Of a DNA stretch of 33,847 nucleotides, positions 1-8,974 are shown one piece after another. This DNA comes from Desulfarculaceae bacterium. Its GTDB lineage: Bacteria; Desulfobacterota; Desulfarculia; Desulfarculales; Desulfarculaceae. Numbering within the stretch: the first letter of the stretch is position 1; each line of letters opens with the position of its first letter. The notes beneath the pieces are model-generated. The model did not search any database. It saw only the letters and a list, made by a program, of their open reading frames with translations, and was not told the DNA's origin. Both the position numbers and the translations under genes were made by a program. The stretch lies in assembly GCA_028277825.1 (NCBI GenBank), contig JANQFN010000184.1:1-33847 (forward strand), in the 5' to 3' direction.

Positions 1-117
1 GCTGTGTCCTGGAACTTCCTGCCCGACACCGCCATCAGCCTGGAGTACCTGCGCGGCAGCTACGAAAACGACGACGAGCGCGACCTGATTACCACCCAAT
101 TGGCGGTGGCATTCTAA
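1..117 (+). CDS. C-terminal end of an outer-membrane porin (partial)
   Basis: Only the last 38 residues are in the window, read in frame 1 to a TAA. They alternate polar and hydrophobic residues and end in a terminal Phe (LAVAF), the usual signature of an outer-membrane beta-barrel recognised by the BAM machinery. The stretch with SLEYLRG followed by NDDERD resembles the last strands of LbtU-type siderophore porins common in Deltaproteobacteria. That family name rests on resemblance only, because the rest of the gene lies outside. A strong terminator follows 14 bases downstream, so this is the last gene of its transcript. Another general barrel porin cannot be excluded. Confidence 0.55.
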   Translation, partial: AVSWNFLPDTAISLEYLRGSYENDDERDLITTQLAVAF

Positions 118-130
118 GAGGCCGCTATTT

Positions 131-169
131 AAAACAGGCCGCGGTCGGCAAGGGCCGCGGCCTGTTTTT
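131..169 (+). terminator. Rho-independent terminator after the porin gene
   Basis: A perfect 14-bp stem (AAAACAGGCCGCGG pairing with CCGCGGCCTGTTTT) with a 10-base loop ends in a T run. It lies 14 bases after the porin stop codon. The A run on the left arm means it could also work on the other strand. Confidence 0.93.
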
Positions 170-220
170 ACTTGATGAGAGCTTGTACTAAGCCACACTT
201 TCCATCCCGGGTGCGAAATC

Positions 221-1144
221 ATGGCGAGGCGAGAAATGACCCAAGCTGAATGCAGCACTGACTATGCCATCGAAGTGACGCATCTCAAGCACCAGTACGG
301 CAAGCGGGTGATCTACGAAGACTTGAACTTCAAGGTCCCCCACGGCAAGGTGTTTGCGCTGTTGGGCAAAAACGGCGTGGGCAAGACCACCTTGATCAAG
401 ATCCTCATGGGCTTTTTGCGCCCCACTGCCGGCGATTGCCGCGTTTTCGGGGACGCCTCCCATGAACTCACCCCGGAGACCCGAAGCAAGATAGGCCTGC
501 TTTTCGAAGGACACCTGGCCTACGAATTCATGAGCATCGAGGGGGTGGAGCGCTTTTTCGCTCCCTTCTATGCCAATTGGAAACAAGAGTTGTACTATGA
601 CCTCACCGGCAAACTGGGCCTGCCCAAAAACCACAAGATAGGCAACATGTCCGAGGGACAGCGATCCCAGGTGGTGCTGGGGCTGCTCATGGCCCAGCAA
701 CCGGAAATGCTGATTCTGGACGACTACACCATGGGGCTGGACGCGGGCTACCGTCGCCTTTTTTTGGATTACCTGGCCGATTACCTCAAGGCTGGGGACA
801 AGACGGTCTTGGTCACCTCCCACATCGTGCAGGACCTGGAAAAAATAGTGGATGAGGTTATTTTCCTGGAGCGCGGTGGATATACCACCCAAATGCCGCT
901 CAGAGATTTCCTGGAGGGATTCAGGCAATACAGCCTGCCCAAGGACGTTTGCCGGGAGGTGCCCTTCAAGGACGAAATGATCAAAAATATAGAAGATGGG
1001 GGAGCAAACTACTTATTATACTCATTTGCCAATTTCCGAACCGTGGCGGCCCACCTGGCCGAGAGGGGGATTACTCCCGAGGGCCTTGAACAGCTGCCCA
1101 TGGGCTTTGAGGACGCATTTATCGGCTTCACCGGAAGGTATTGA
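221..1144 (+). CDS. ABC-2 type transporter ATP-binding protein
   Basis: This is the nucleotide-binding subunit of an ABC transporter, predicted to hydrolyse ATP at the cytoplasmic face of the membrane to power the permease encoded next to it. Walker A (GKNGVGKTT, about residue 50), a signature motif in the variant form MSEGQ instead of LSGGQ, and Walker B (MLILDDYTMGLD) are all visible, followed by an H-loop histidine (TSHI). The C-terminal ~90 residues after the ATPase core are an accessory region of unknown role. The length of 307 aa is usual for ABC-2 ATPases. The start could also be the ATG at 236; neither start has a strong ribosome site. Ten bases separate it from the permease gene, so the two are probably cotranscribed. 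The substrate is unknown. Confidence 0.88.
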   Translation: MARREMTQAECSTDYAIEVTHLKHQYGKRVIYEDLNFKVPHGKVFALLGKNGVGKTTLIKILMGFLRPTAGDCRVFGDASHELTPETRSKIGLLFEGHLAYEFMSIEGVERFFAPFYANWKQELYYDLTGKLGLPKNHKIGNMSEGQRSQVVLGLLMAQQPEMLILDDYTMGLDAGYRRLFLDYLADYLKAGDKTVLVTSHIVQDLEKIVDEVIFLERGGYTTQMPLRDFLEGFRQYSLPKDVCREVPFKDEMIKNIEDGGANYLLYSFANFRTVAAHLAERGITPEGLEQLPMGFEDAFIGFTGRY

Positions 1145-1153
1145 GAGATATCC

Positions 1154-1822
1154 ATGTTCGCCTCGATCCTCCATAAGGAATTCATCAAACTGCGTGCCTT
1201 CTGGCTGGCGGCCCTGGCCCTAAACGCCTGCATCATCGTTTACGTGTTGCTGGAGATGCTCAAGCTGTTCCGCATGGATCACGCCGAGGTGGTCTGGTAT
1301 CGCGTAATACACCTGGGGCAGATTTACTACGAGCCCTTCATGTATGTAATGGTCATAACCGGTATTTTCCTGGCCTTTGCCCAGTTTTTCCCCGAGATGA
1401 AAAACCATCGCTTCCGCATCTCCCTACACCTGCCCCTGGCGCCTCATAATATAGTGCTGGGCCACATCCTGGTGGGTCTGGTGGCGGTGGTGTTGATCCT
1501 GGCGGTGGATGTCATGGCCCTGTACATAATGACGGGTTTATATTTCCCGTCGGAGATTGTGCATCGCAGCGTGTTCACCGTGCTGCCTTGGGCCCTGGCC
1601 GGACTCAGCGCCTACATCGGCTCCACGCTGGTGTTGCTGGAGCCCACCTGGCGTTTGCGCATCTTCAATTTCGTGGTGTCCCTGGGCGTGACCGGACTGT
1701 TCTTGCTGCCCGCAGACCCCGGGGCCTATGCCCACATACTCATTCCCCTGTTCGCCCTGGTTTTGTTTTTCGCCCCCTCGGTGCTTTTGCCCGCCTACCG
1801 TTTCAGATACCGGAAGTTTTAG
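1154..1822 (+). CDS. ABC-2 type transporter membrane protein
   Basis: A 222-residue hydrophobic protein with about six predicted membrane segments (for example around residues 14-34, 58-78, 98-125, 133-155, 163-182 and 187-210). It starts with a short amphipathic stretch (HKEFIKLRAFW), which is typical of ABC-2 permeases. The gene sits between the ATPase and the DUF4857 protein with gaps of 9 and 3 bases, so it is most likely the membrane half of the same exporter. I recognise no substrate-specific motif. The role is assigned from topology and neighbours. Confidence 0.75.
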   Translation: MFASILHKEFIKLRAFWLAALALNACIIVYVLLEMLKLFRMDHAEVVWYRVIHLGQIYYEPFMYVMVITGIFLAFAQFFPEMKNHRFRISLHLPLAPHNIVLGHILVGLVAVVLILAVDVMALYIMTGLYFPSEIVHRSVFTVLPWALAGLSAYIGSTLVLLEPTWRLRIFNFVVSLGVTGLFLLPADPGAYAHILIPLFALVLFFAPSVLLPAYRFRYRKF

Positions 1823-1825
1823 ACC

Positions 1826-3100
1826 ATGATGCTCCTCGCGCGATATGCACTGATCATACCGGCTATCATTGTCATGGCCTTCTATGCGCCAATGCTTTTC
1901 GATGTCGCCTTTGGCGAACGGGTGCAAAAAACCCACATCTTCTACAGCCCGGTGCTCAAGAAGTTCATTTGGCTGGACAAGTTGATCTCCCCGGAGGAAG
2001 AGGGTCTGGAAGACGTGCACCATGCCCAGTTCGTGCAGATGGACCAGGACGGCAAGCGCTACACGCGCCAGGAATTCGAAAAACTGCTGCCCTTCATCTA
2101 TTACCGCAACATGGAGATCTGGGGGCTGTTGCCCCTGGAGTTGGAAGGCAAGACCTTTGACAAAAACACCATAAAGGCCAACCGTCAAGTCATCGAGTTC
2201 AAGCCCCGCCAGATTGATGACCGAGCCCTGAAAGACGAGGTGTATCCCCTGATAGAATCGGTGCCCGGCTCGGCCCGCCTGATTTTTCCCGAAGACCGTT
2301 TTCGCCTGGGCCGGGAATTTGAATTCATAAACGCCGATTACAACCGGCGTGATGAAAAGGTGACCCAGGTTTTCAACGACGCGCTGAAAGAGGCCGGCTT
2401 CCAATTTCCGGGGCGCTTGGCCGCGGGCAAGTCCACCATACTCAAGCCTTTTGACGAGGGGGTTTTTTTGGTGGACGCGGACGGCAATGTCTTCCACGTG
2501 AAAAGGGTCAACGGCAAACCCCGTGTAATCAAGACCCCCATCGACCCAGCGCTGAACGTGCGCTCCATCAAAGTGAATGAAAACAGGCGCAAGGAATTTT
2601 ACGGGTTGGCGTTGACGGGGGACAAGCGCCTGCACCTGATTTCATACGACAACTACCGCCTCATCCCACTGCCCCTGGAGTCCTATGACCCGGAAACCAT
2701 GGACTTCAAACTGATCATCAATCCCCTGTACCGCACTGCCACGTATTCCGATGACGAAACTATCCGCGCGGTGGTGATGGACTCCCAGTACCGCCCCCTG
2801 GACAAATACCAGCACACCATGCCCGGGGCGAGCCTCACTATGGCCCAGAGTATCTTCAACTCCCTGACTCCCTTCAGGCTGAACCTGGAGGATCCCACCC
2901 AGGGCTATTTCTCGTTAGAGATAGACTGGCACGGCTGGCGCTCCTGGATATCCATAGCCATCGGGCTGGCGATCTTTGTCTTTTTGGCCTACCGCCGGCG
3001 CTCCAAGGGTCCGGCCCTGGTCATGGACGGCATCCTGGTGGCACTCACCGGGCTCTACGGCCTGGTGGCGGTCAGCATACTGCCGCCTCAAAAGGAGTGA
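1826..3100 (+). CDS. DUF4857 domain-containing membrane-anchored protein
   Basis: A 424-residue protein with one N-terminal membrane helix (about residues 5-25), a large soluble middle (~340 residues) and two C-terminal helices (about 375-395 and 400-420). The soluble part is expected on the outer face of the membrane. It resembles DUF4857 proteins, which are found beside a small ABC-2 ATPase and permease as here. Its function is not established. The position suggests a periplasmic partner of the transporter. It follows the permease after 3 bases, so translational coupling is likely. A 365-residue open frame on the opposite strand here is a shadow of this GC-rich gene. Confidence 0.7.
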   Translation: MMLLARYALIIPAIIVMAFYAPMLFDVAFGERVQKTHIFYSPVLKKFIWLDKLISPEEEGLEDVHHAQFVQMDQDGKRYTRQEFEKLLPFIYYRNMEIWGLLPLELEGKTFDKNTIKANRQVIEFKPRQIDDRALKDEVYPLIESVPGSARLIFPEDRFRLGREFEFINADYNRRDEKVTQVFNDALKEAGFQFPGRLAAGKSTILKPFDEGVFLVDADGNVFHVKRVNGKPRVIKTPIDPALNVRSIKVNENRRKEFYGLALTGDKRLHLISYDNYRLIPLPLESYDPETMDFKLIINPLYRTATYSDDETIRAVVMDSQYRPLDKYQHTMPGASLTMAQSIFNSLTPFRLNLEDPTQGYFSLEIDWHGWRSWISIAIGLAIFVFLAYRRRSKGPALVMDGILVALTGLYGLVAVSILPPQKE

Positions 3101-3105
3101 GAATC

Positions 3106-3131
3106 GCCGCCAGCACGCGTGCGCTGGCGGC
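3106..3131. terminator. GC-rich hairpin between convergent genes
   Basis: The arms GCCGCCAGC and GCTGGCGGC pair perfectly in the 73-base gap between the DUF4857 gene (+) and the methyltransferase gene (-). There is no clear T run on either side, so a shared transcript end is plausible but not certain. Confidence 0.4.
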
Positions 3132-3173
3132 CATGTGCAGCCCGGGAAGGCAAAATGGGCCGGGGCGAGCCGG

Positions 3174-4193
3174 TTACCTTCTGGCGATATCCAGATCCAT
3201 CACCCCCATGGGCGTGTCAATGGACCTGGAGCTTACCTGCCTGAAACCGGCTCTCAACATGGCCTCGGCCAGAAATCCCTGCTTGAAGCTGAAGCCCTGC
3301 TCGGATTTCAGCGAGTCCAGCAAGTGGCCCAGCATGGTGTCGGGCTGGGTGTTTTCGTGGGTCATGCCTTCCTGGAAACTGATGAAATAGCCCCCCTGTT
3401 TAATGGCCCGGTAAATCTTGCCAAAAAGCTCGTCGATGCGGTCCTTGGCAAAATTCAAAGTGGCGCTGGCAAAAATCAGGTCCCAGTGTTCCCCTATATC
3501 GTCCTGGATATAGTCTCCCGGCACGGCCCGGAACCTTTCGCCGAGGCCGAACCGGCGGCTGAATTCCTCGGCCGCCTCCAAGACGGGAGCCCGGTCCATG
3601 ACCGCTCCCCTCATGCTGGGGTGGGCGTCGATGATATATAAGGTGAAGATACCGTGACCGCCGCCCAGATCCAGCATGTGTCTGAAATCCGCGAACCCGG
3701 GTAGGCCGGATACTATGCCCGCCATGGTCTGTCCCATCTCGCCCAAGGCCCATTGGGCCCCGGCCCGGGCCCATTGGGCCCAAAGCTCCGGGCTGGCCGG
3801 GTCTTGGGACGGGTCCGCCGGCGGAGGCCCGTTGCGCACCAGCTCCGGCACTTGGGTCAGCCCGGCGCTGGCCATCCGGTCGATGCCCCGCAGAAGGTCC
3901 CCCACATAGGTGGGGGAGTCTTTGCGTAAAAAGGCTTGGCTCAGGGGGGAGTTGCGGTAATTACCTTCCCGTTTGGCGAGCAGGCCGATGGTAGCCAGGG
4001 CGTCCAGCACGCGGGCGGTGTTGAGCGGGTGCAGCCCCAGCTCGCCGGCCACCTGCCTGGCGGACGCAGGCTGGTCCAGACAATCGAACAGGCCGAGTTC
4101 CAATCCGGCCAGCATTATGCGGGCGCGCAACGCACCTTTGATAATGTCGTACAATTCTTTGTAGCTTTGCTGGGTATGAGGTAACGCGGCCAT
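3174..4193 (-). CDS. SAM-dependent O-methyltransferase-like protein
   Basis: A 339-residue class I methyltransferase. The N-terminal third (ELYDIIKGALRARIML onward) is a winged-helix dimerisation domain as in plant-type O-methyltransferases. The C-terminal part has the SAM-binding loop DLGGGHG at about residue 172, followed by an acidic strand end (MDRAPVLE). The plant-type catalytic His is not in its usual context, where ASATLNF appears instead, so true O-methyltransferase activity is uncertain. I prefer the ATG at 4193 over the longer track start because AAGAGG lies just upstream. It is a monocistronic gene convergent with the ABC cassette. The substrate is unknown. Confidence 0.78.
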   Translation of the reverse strand: MAALPHTQQSYKELYDIIKGALRARIMLAGLELGLFDCLDQPASARQVAGELGLHPLNTARVLDALATIGLLAKREGNYRNSPLSQAFLRKDSPTYVGDLLRGIDRMASAGLTQVPELVRNGPPPADPSQDPASPELWAQWARAGAQWALGEMGQTMAGIVSGLPGFADFRHMLDLGGGHGIFTLYIIDAHPSMRGAVMDRAPVLEAAEEFSRRFGLGERFRAVPGDYIQDDIGEHWDLIFASATLNFAKDRIDELFGKIYRAIKQGGYFISFQEGMTHENTQPDTMLGHLLDSLKSEQGFSFKQGFLAEAMLRAGFRQVSSRSIDTPMGVMDLDIARR

Positions 4194-4419
4194 GATCGCC
4201 TCTTTACCGGTTGGCTTTAAAAAATGCCCGAGTTGCGCCAAAAGTGCTTTTGTCAGTGTGTTTATTAAAACTCTGCTGAAGCCGCGAGGAGACCTCGGAG
4301 GCAGGGACGAAGATTTTTAGGCACAGTGCTTTCCTCCTGTTGCCGGTGGTTCAGCCGGCCCTATGCGCACAACCTGGAGCCATTTTCAAAGGCCCGAGAC
4401 AATGCGATCAGGAACGCTC

Positions 4420-4578
4420 TCAGAGGCTTGTATCATATGCGGCCAGGATGGAACCCATGTCTCCCTTGCGCCACATGGGGCGGCCGCAGTGAACGCAAAA
4501 AACCCGGGCGTCGTCCACACCGCCTACGTAATTAGCCCGGTGCAGGCAGTGATGGCAATAATAGGTGTAGACCGGCAT
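4420..4578 (-). CDS. Small FmdB-like zinc ribbon protein
   Basis: A 52-residue protein starting MPVYTYYCHHC, with a second CxxC (CVHC) about 20 residues later, which makes a four-cysteine zinc ribbon like the FmdB/CxxC regulatory family. The start is set by a perfect GGAGG 5 bases upstream of the ATG at 4578; the longer track ORF begins inside the preceding gene. It lies 37 bases downstream of the DUF2325 gene on the same strand, so cotranscription is likely. The role is unknown; zinc binding is inferred from the cysteines. Confidence 0.8.
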   Translation of the reverse strand: MPVYTYYCHHCLHRANYVGGVDDARVFCVHCGRPMWRKGDMGSILAAYDTSL

Positions 4579-4615
4579 GATAGACCTCCATCTTCCGGCG
4601 GACGGAAATGTTTTG

Positions 4616-5809
4616 CTAAGCTTGATTTTGGAACACTCCACCTTGCTTCTCGATTGCCCGCAGCAGGTTTTCCAAGGCCTTCACACCGCTGCCTTGCATG
4701 GGACAAAACGGTGTCTGACAGCGCTTGCACTGCTTTTTGACAACCTTCATGGCCCCATGGCTGTTAATAGTCGTAATGTAGATTACCAAGTCGCTTTTGG
4801 CGACCACATTACGCAGGGCTTTGACACCGGAACGTGTCTCGCCGGTGTGAAACAGGCATTCACCTCCCATGTCGGCAATGGCCTTGCAATAGTTTGGCTT
4901 CAGACGGTCAAGGCCTCCGATCACCGCAACCTTGCGGCCCCGGAGGGGGCAATCCTTGGTATTGGTGCAAACCTGGCCGGCCATGGCGACTTCTTCCACC
5001 GTGTGGGCGCGTTCCCGCTCCCGGCCATTGGTTTTCTCCGGCTTCCTGGCTGGTTTTAATTCCCCGTCTCTTTCGGACAAGGCCAATCCGCGCCACACAG
5101 ACAGTTCTTGTCGCTGCTTGCGCAATTCTTGTTCAAGTTGGTGGATTTGTTTATTAAGCTTTTTTATTTCCTTCTTGCTTGCGTTGCCGCTTGGCTGCTC
5201 CTGGCTGGGCGGGGATTCCTTGGGGCCATCCTTGCGGCGCAATTGTGCCTTTAACTTCTGATTTTCATCGTTCAAATCTGTGATGCGGGAACTAAGGTCC
5301 CTGTTTTTCGCGGCCAGCCTGGCCTGGCGCTTCTTGGCATCCTCGGGCTGTTGTTGTCCCGCGCGCAGCCCTTGCATGCCCAGCAGCATTACCAAATGGG
5401 CCAGCCTGCGCCCCAGTGCCCGCACTTCAGGGGAGTCATGCTGATAGCAGGCCCATATCAAAGGCGGCAACCAGGTTCTCTTGTCCGCGGCTTCCAGGAT
5501 GCCTTCCACATCCCGTCCAGCCATCTTCATGACGGTATTGTTGAACTTGCGCCCTATTTCCTTATTAACGGCGATCCTCAGTTCCCGGTTGTGGTGACAG
5601 CTTTCGTGCAAATCACCCAATATCTGCTCTTTGCGTCTGGCCTCGACCGGCTGACCGGCGCGTTTCAATAACCTTTTCATCTCTTTTTCGCTTAGAGCCG
5701 AGGCAAGAAGCACCGTCACCGCCAAGCAATCCTGATGCCACTCCAGTGTATCGGAGTGCTGTTGCACCTCTGGTTCCGTAGTCTGTTGCGCCAAACCCAA
5801 TACGGTCAT
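4616..5809 (-). CDS. DUF2325 domain-containing coiled-coil protein
   Basis: About 397 residues. The C-terminal ~95 residues form a DUF2325 domain (KVAVIGGLDRLKPNYCKAI through to a QCKRC/PFCPMQ cysteine segment). The middle is strongly predicted coiled coil, with heptad-like runs around KNRDLSSRITDLNDENQKL and KKEIKKLNKQIHQLEQEL. The N-terminal half is helical and unrecognised. DUF2325 proteins are of unknown function; the Cys-rich tail could bind metal. I choose the ATG at 5809 because GAGGTGG precedes it by 7 bases; the track start at 5884 is a TTG with no ribosome site. It is followed by the FmdB-like gene and is divergent from feoAB. Confidence 0.75.
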   Translation of the reverse strand: MTVLGLAQQTTEPEVQQHSDTLEWHQDCLAVTVLLASALSEKEMKRLLKRAGQPVEARRKEQILGDLHESCHHNRELRIAVNKEIGRKFNNTVMKMAGRDVEGILEAADKRTWLPPLIWACYQHDSPEVRALGRRLAHLVMLLGMQGLRAGQQQPEDAKKRQARLAAKNRDLSSRITDLNDENQKLKAQLRRKDGPKESPPSQEQPSGNASKKEIKKLNKQIHQLEQELRKQRQELSVWRGLALSERDGELKPARKPEKTNGRERERAHTVEEVAMAGQVCTNTKDCPLRGRKVAVIGGLDRLKPNYCKAIADMGGECLFHTGETRSGVKALRNVVAKSDLVIYITTINSHGAMKVVKKQCKRCQTPFCPMQGSGVKALENLLRAIEKQGGVFQNQA

Positions 5810-6067
5810 GGAATCCACCTCGATATGTTCATCAATTAAGTGTGCATTATATTGTTTGATGACACGAACTTTTGTAAGTGTCAAGCTTTTTCGGCGGCCA
5901 AGGCCGCAGCCCTGGGCAGGACGGTCTTTGCCAAGTTATTCGAAGATTGCAGCCCTCAACCATAACCAGCTACTGTCCGGACATTGATATGGAGTACCTG
6001 TCCTAGCAGTAATAAATGAGGTTACTTCATATACATATCTAAATATTAAGCAACTTAAACTAAATTA
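5810..6067. other. AT-rich divergent intergenic region
   Basis: A 447-base gap (5810-6256) separates the DUF2325 gene from feoA. The part after 5990 is AT-rich with TTAAGCAACTTAAACTAAAT, imperfectly symmetric, just upstream of the feo promoter. It could hold a metal-regulator operator, but I cannot match it to a Fur or DtxR consensus with confidence. Confidence 0.35.
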
Positions 6068-6095
6068 TTGACTTCTAATTTTAGCGTGCTATACT
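6068..6095 (+). promoter_or_regulatory. Sigma70-type promoter for feoAB
   Basis: TTGACT (6068-6073) and TATACT (6090-6095) are separated by 16 bases, a near-consensus pair. It would give a leader of about 155 bases before feoA. The leader contains a hairpin (CCTGAAA...TTTCAGG near 6165-6188) without a T run. Confidence 0.65.
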
Positions 6096-6256
6096 CTGCC
6101 GCAGTTAGCTGGCACAATGTCAGCATTTTAAAAGAGATTTGTTGGTCTGAATTCACCGCGCTCCTGAAATTTTCCATTTTTTCAGGGTGCAGGATTGAGG
6201 CCTTTTTAAACAAATCTGAATTAGATGCCCCTTATTCTGTTGGAAGCGCCTTTATA

Positions 6257-6493
6257 ATGAGCCGGAAAATTACCTTAGAAGACCTTTCGCCCGGAACCAG
6301 CGGCAAGGTTTTGGCCCTCAATGCCACCGGTGACCTGGGCCAGCGTCTCTTGGACCTGGGCTTTTATCCCGGCGTGGAATTTCGCGTAATCCGCAATGCT
6401 CCCCTCAACGATCCTTTCGAACTGGAGATGATGGGCTATCTCATCTCTCTGCGCCACAAAGAGGCCGGATTTGTAGAGGTGCAACCGCTATGA
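6257..6493 (+). CDS. feoA: FeoA ferrous iron transport accessory protein
   Basis: A 78-residue SH3-like FeoA domain protein that assists FeoB. The family pattern is clear: LSPGTSGKVLALN, then RLLDLGFYPGVEFRVIRNAPLNDPFELEM. The track ORF begins at 6068, but its first 63 codons overlap the promoter and do not look coding. The ATG at 6257 (MSRKITLEDL) with GGAAG upstream is the real start. The stop codon overlaps the feoB start (ATGA), which points to translational coupling. Confidence 0.92.
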   Translation: MSRKITLEDLSPGTSGKVLALNATGDLGQRLLDLGFYPGVEFRVIRNAPLNDPFELEMMGYLISLRHKEAGFVEVQPL

Positions 6494-8970
6494 GCACACG
6501 CGTTTACGCGGCTCTGGCCGGTCAGCCCAACTCGGGCAAGTCCACCATTTTCAACATGCTCACCGGTGCGCGCCAATTCGTGGCCAATTACCCCGGGGTG
6601 ACGGTGGAAAAGAAGGTGGGCTACTTCAGCCAGGATTCGGCTAAAGTCGAATTGGTTGACCTGCCGGGCACCTACAGCCTCACTTCCTATTCAATGGAAG
6701 AGAGGGTGGCCAGAGACTTCGTGCTCAATGACGATCCCACGGTGGTGCTAAATGTGGTGGACGCCTCCAACCTCAGGCGAAACCTTTACCTCACCATGCA
6801 GCTTTTGGAGATGGACATTCCGGTCGTGTTGGATCTGAACATGATCGATGTGGCCAAGAAAAAGGGCTATGAAATAGACAAGGAGGTGCTCGAGGAAGAG
6901 CTCGGGGTCAAGACTGTAACCTCCGACGGCAAACGCGGCGTCGGCCGGGAAGAGCTGCGCCACATTCTCGCCCACGCCGGCGACGGCCAAATAGGGCTGC
7001 CGAGCTTTCGCATGGACTACGGTCCCCTGGAGCCGGCCATCGGCCGCCTGCAAAATTTGCTGGAGTTGGAGCCGGAGCTGAAGTCCCGCTGCCCCACCCG
7101 CTGGCTGGCCATAAAACTGCTGGAGGACGATGAAAGGGCCGTGAGCCTTGCCAAGGAGCACGCCCTGCAGTGGAGTGAGTTGGAAAACAGTTTGGTTGGC
7201 GAACGGCAGGCGTTCGAGGCCGATTTCACCATTCGCCCCGCCCAACACATCGCTTTCCGCCGGCACGAAACCGCAGAGCGCGTCGCCAAGGCGGCGCTCA
7301 AGGCAAAATATCCGGGCAGGCGCAGCCTGACCGACCGCATCGACGGAGTGCTTTGCCACCGAGTGGCCGGGCCGATCATCATGTGCGCCGTGTTTTACTC
7401 GCTGTTCGAACTGGCGGTCAGTCAGGGGGGCCGTCTGGCCGCCATGGTCACGCCCTATCTGAGCCAGGCCCAGTTCTTCTTGGAAGGTTTTCTGCCGGCT
7501 CCGGGCTACATGCACGAACCTTTGATCACATCCCTGGCCTCTTGGTTCATGACCAGCGTCAGCGCCCTGTTGGTCTACATTCCTCAGTTCTTTATCCTCT
7601 TTGCGCTGATCGCCATCCTGGAGGACGTGGGGTATCTGCCGCGCATGGCCTTCATGCTGGACCGCATCTTCAAGCGCTTTGGGCTGCACGGCAACTCCAC
7701 TTTGCCTTTCATCCTGGGGGGCATATACGTGGGCGGCTGCGCGGTGCCCGGGGTGATGGCCTGCCGGGCGGTGCCGGACGAGAGGGCCAGGCTGGCCACA
7801 ATCCTCACCGTGCCCCTGATGAACTGCCTGGCCAAGACCGCCTTCTACATCATGCTGGTGGGCGCCTTCTTTCCCAACAACCAGGCCGGGGCCATGTTCT
7901 TCATCTCCACCATAACCCTGATCATGGCCTTGCCCATCGCCCGCGTGCTCAGCCTAACGGTGCTCAAGACCCACGAGACCGCACCCTTCATCATGGAAAT
8001 GCCCACCTATCACCTGCCCACCGTGCGGGCGGTGTTGACCCGGGCCTTTGAGCGGATTTGGGTATACATCAAAAAGGTGCTCACCATCGTGGCCGCGGTG
8101 GCCGTGGTGATCTGGGCCCTGTTGCAGTTCCCGGGCGTTGATCAAGCCAAGACGGACCATTTTCAACAGCAGGCCCAGGCCGCCTTGGCCAAATTCGAAA
8201 AGGCCATCGCCAAGACTCCTTTGGCCAAGCGCATCAACAGCGAAGACGACCTGATGGCCCTGTTCGCCTTCCGGGCTGATTACCGGGCGGCCAAGGCGGC
8301 CGCGGCCGGGGACCGCGCGGCCAGCAAGGCGGTCAATACCCGCTTCAAGGCCATGGACCCAGTCTTCTTCGAGGCTGTCAAGAACCGCAGGTCCAAGTCC
8401 TACAAGGCCTTCAACAAGCTGCGCAAGACCAGGGCCAGGATCTGGCGCGAACGGCAGGGGGAACGCATCAACAACAGCATTCTGGGCAAGATGGGCATGG
8501 TCCTGGAGCCCATTTCGCAATTCGCCGGCTTCGACTGGCGGGTGAACGTGGCCATGATCAGTTCCTTCGCCGCCCGGGAGAGCGCCACCGCCACCTTCAA
8601 GGTGCTCTACGGCATCGGCAATGACGGCAAATACGCAGGACCGGCCATGGGCGATTCGGCGGGCGGCAAGCCCATAACGCCGCTCAACGCCACCGCCCTC
8701 ATGCTCTTCATGGCCCTGTTTCCGCCCTGCCTGGCCACCATCATCATCGTGCGGGTGGCCACCCAGAGTTACCGCTGGATGCTCTTCGCCTTTGCCTACC
8801 CTAGCATCCTGGGCATGCTGGCGGCCTGTCTGGTCTACACCGGCGGCGGAGCCCTGGGATTGAGCGGATGGGAAGCCATGTGGACCTATTACGGACTGGC
8901 CTTGGCCTTTGCCGTGTTCATGGGTTGGCTTCCCCTTAAACGGTACTCAAGCAATCCAAAAGGAGCCTGA
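6490..8970 (+). CDS. feoB: FeoB ferrous iron transporter
   Basis: An inner-membrane Fe(II) uptake protein of 826 aa. The N-terminal G domain has G1 GQPNSGKS (residues 11-18), the G3 motif DLPGTYS and G4 NMID, followed by a helical GDI-like region. The C-terminal membrane part carries the two Gate repeats, including GCAVPG and a second segment around FPPCLATI. Between the gates, after about residue 550, an Ala/Lys/Arg-rich segment of roughly 100 residues makes it longer than the 773-aa E. coli protein. The following motif reads SSFAARES, as in FeoB proteins of many anaerobes. It is coupled to feoA and followed after 4 bases by a small exported protein, so the operon probably has three genes. 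Confidence 0.95.
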   Translation: MSTRVYAALAGQPNSGKSTIFNMLTGARQFVANYPGVTVEKKVGYFSQDSAKVELVDLPGTYSLTSYSMEERVARDFVLNDDPTVVLNVVDASNLRRNLYLTMQLLEMDIPVVLDLNMIDVAKKKGYEIDKEVLEEELGVKTVTSDGKRGVGREELRHILAHAGDGQIGLPSFRMDYGPLEPAIGRLQNLLELEPELKSRCPTRWLAIKLLEDDERAVSLAKEHALQWSELENSLVGERQAFEADFTIRPAQHIAFRRHETAERVAKAALKAKYPGRRSLTDRIDGVLCHRVAGPIIMCAVFYSLFELAVSQGGRLAAMVTPYLSQAQFFLEGFLPAPGYMHEPLITSLASWFMTSVSALLVYIPQFFILFALIAILEDVGYLPRMAFMLDRIFKRFGLHGNSTLPFILGGIYVGGCAVPGVMACRAVPDERARLATILTVPLMNCLAKTAFYIMLVGAFFPNNQAGAMFFISTITLIMALPIARVLSLTVLKTHETAPFIMEMPTYHLPTVRAVLTRAFERIWVYIKKVLTIVAAVAVVIWALLQFPGVDQAKTDHFQQQAQAALAKFEKAIAKTPLAKRINSEDDLMALFAFRADYRAAKAAAAGDRAASKAVNTRFKAMDPVFFEAVKNRRSKSYKAFNKLRKTRARIWRERQGERINNSILGKMGMVLEPISQFAGFDWRVNVAMISSFAARESATATFKVLYGIGNDGKYAGPAMGDSAGGKPITPLNATALMLFMALFPPCLATIIIVRVATQSYRWMLFAFAYPSILGMLAACLVYTGGGALGLSGWEAMWTYYGLALAFAVFMGWLPLKRYSSNPKGA

Positions 8971-8974
8971 TATC

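Noticed and set aside
1538-2635. 365-aa ORF on the minus strand
   Set aside because: It lies entirely antisense to the permease and DUF4857 genes, which have better coding features; long shadow frames are common in GC-rich DNA.
6068-6256. N-terminal extension of the FeoA ORF
   Set aside because: It overlaps a strong promoter, does not resemble the family and has no ribosome site; FeoA proper starts at 6257.
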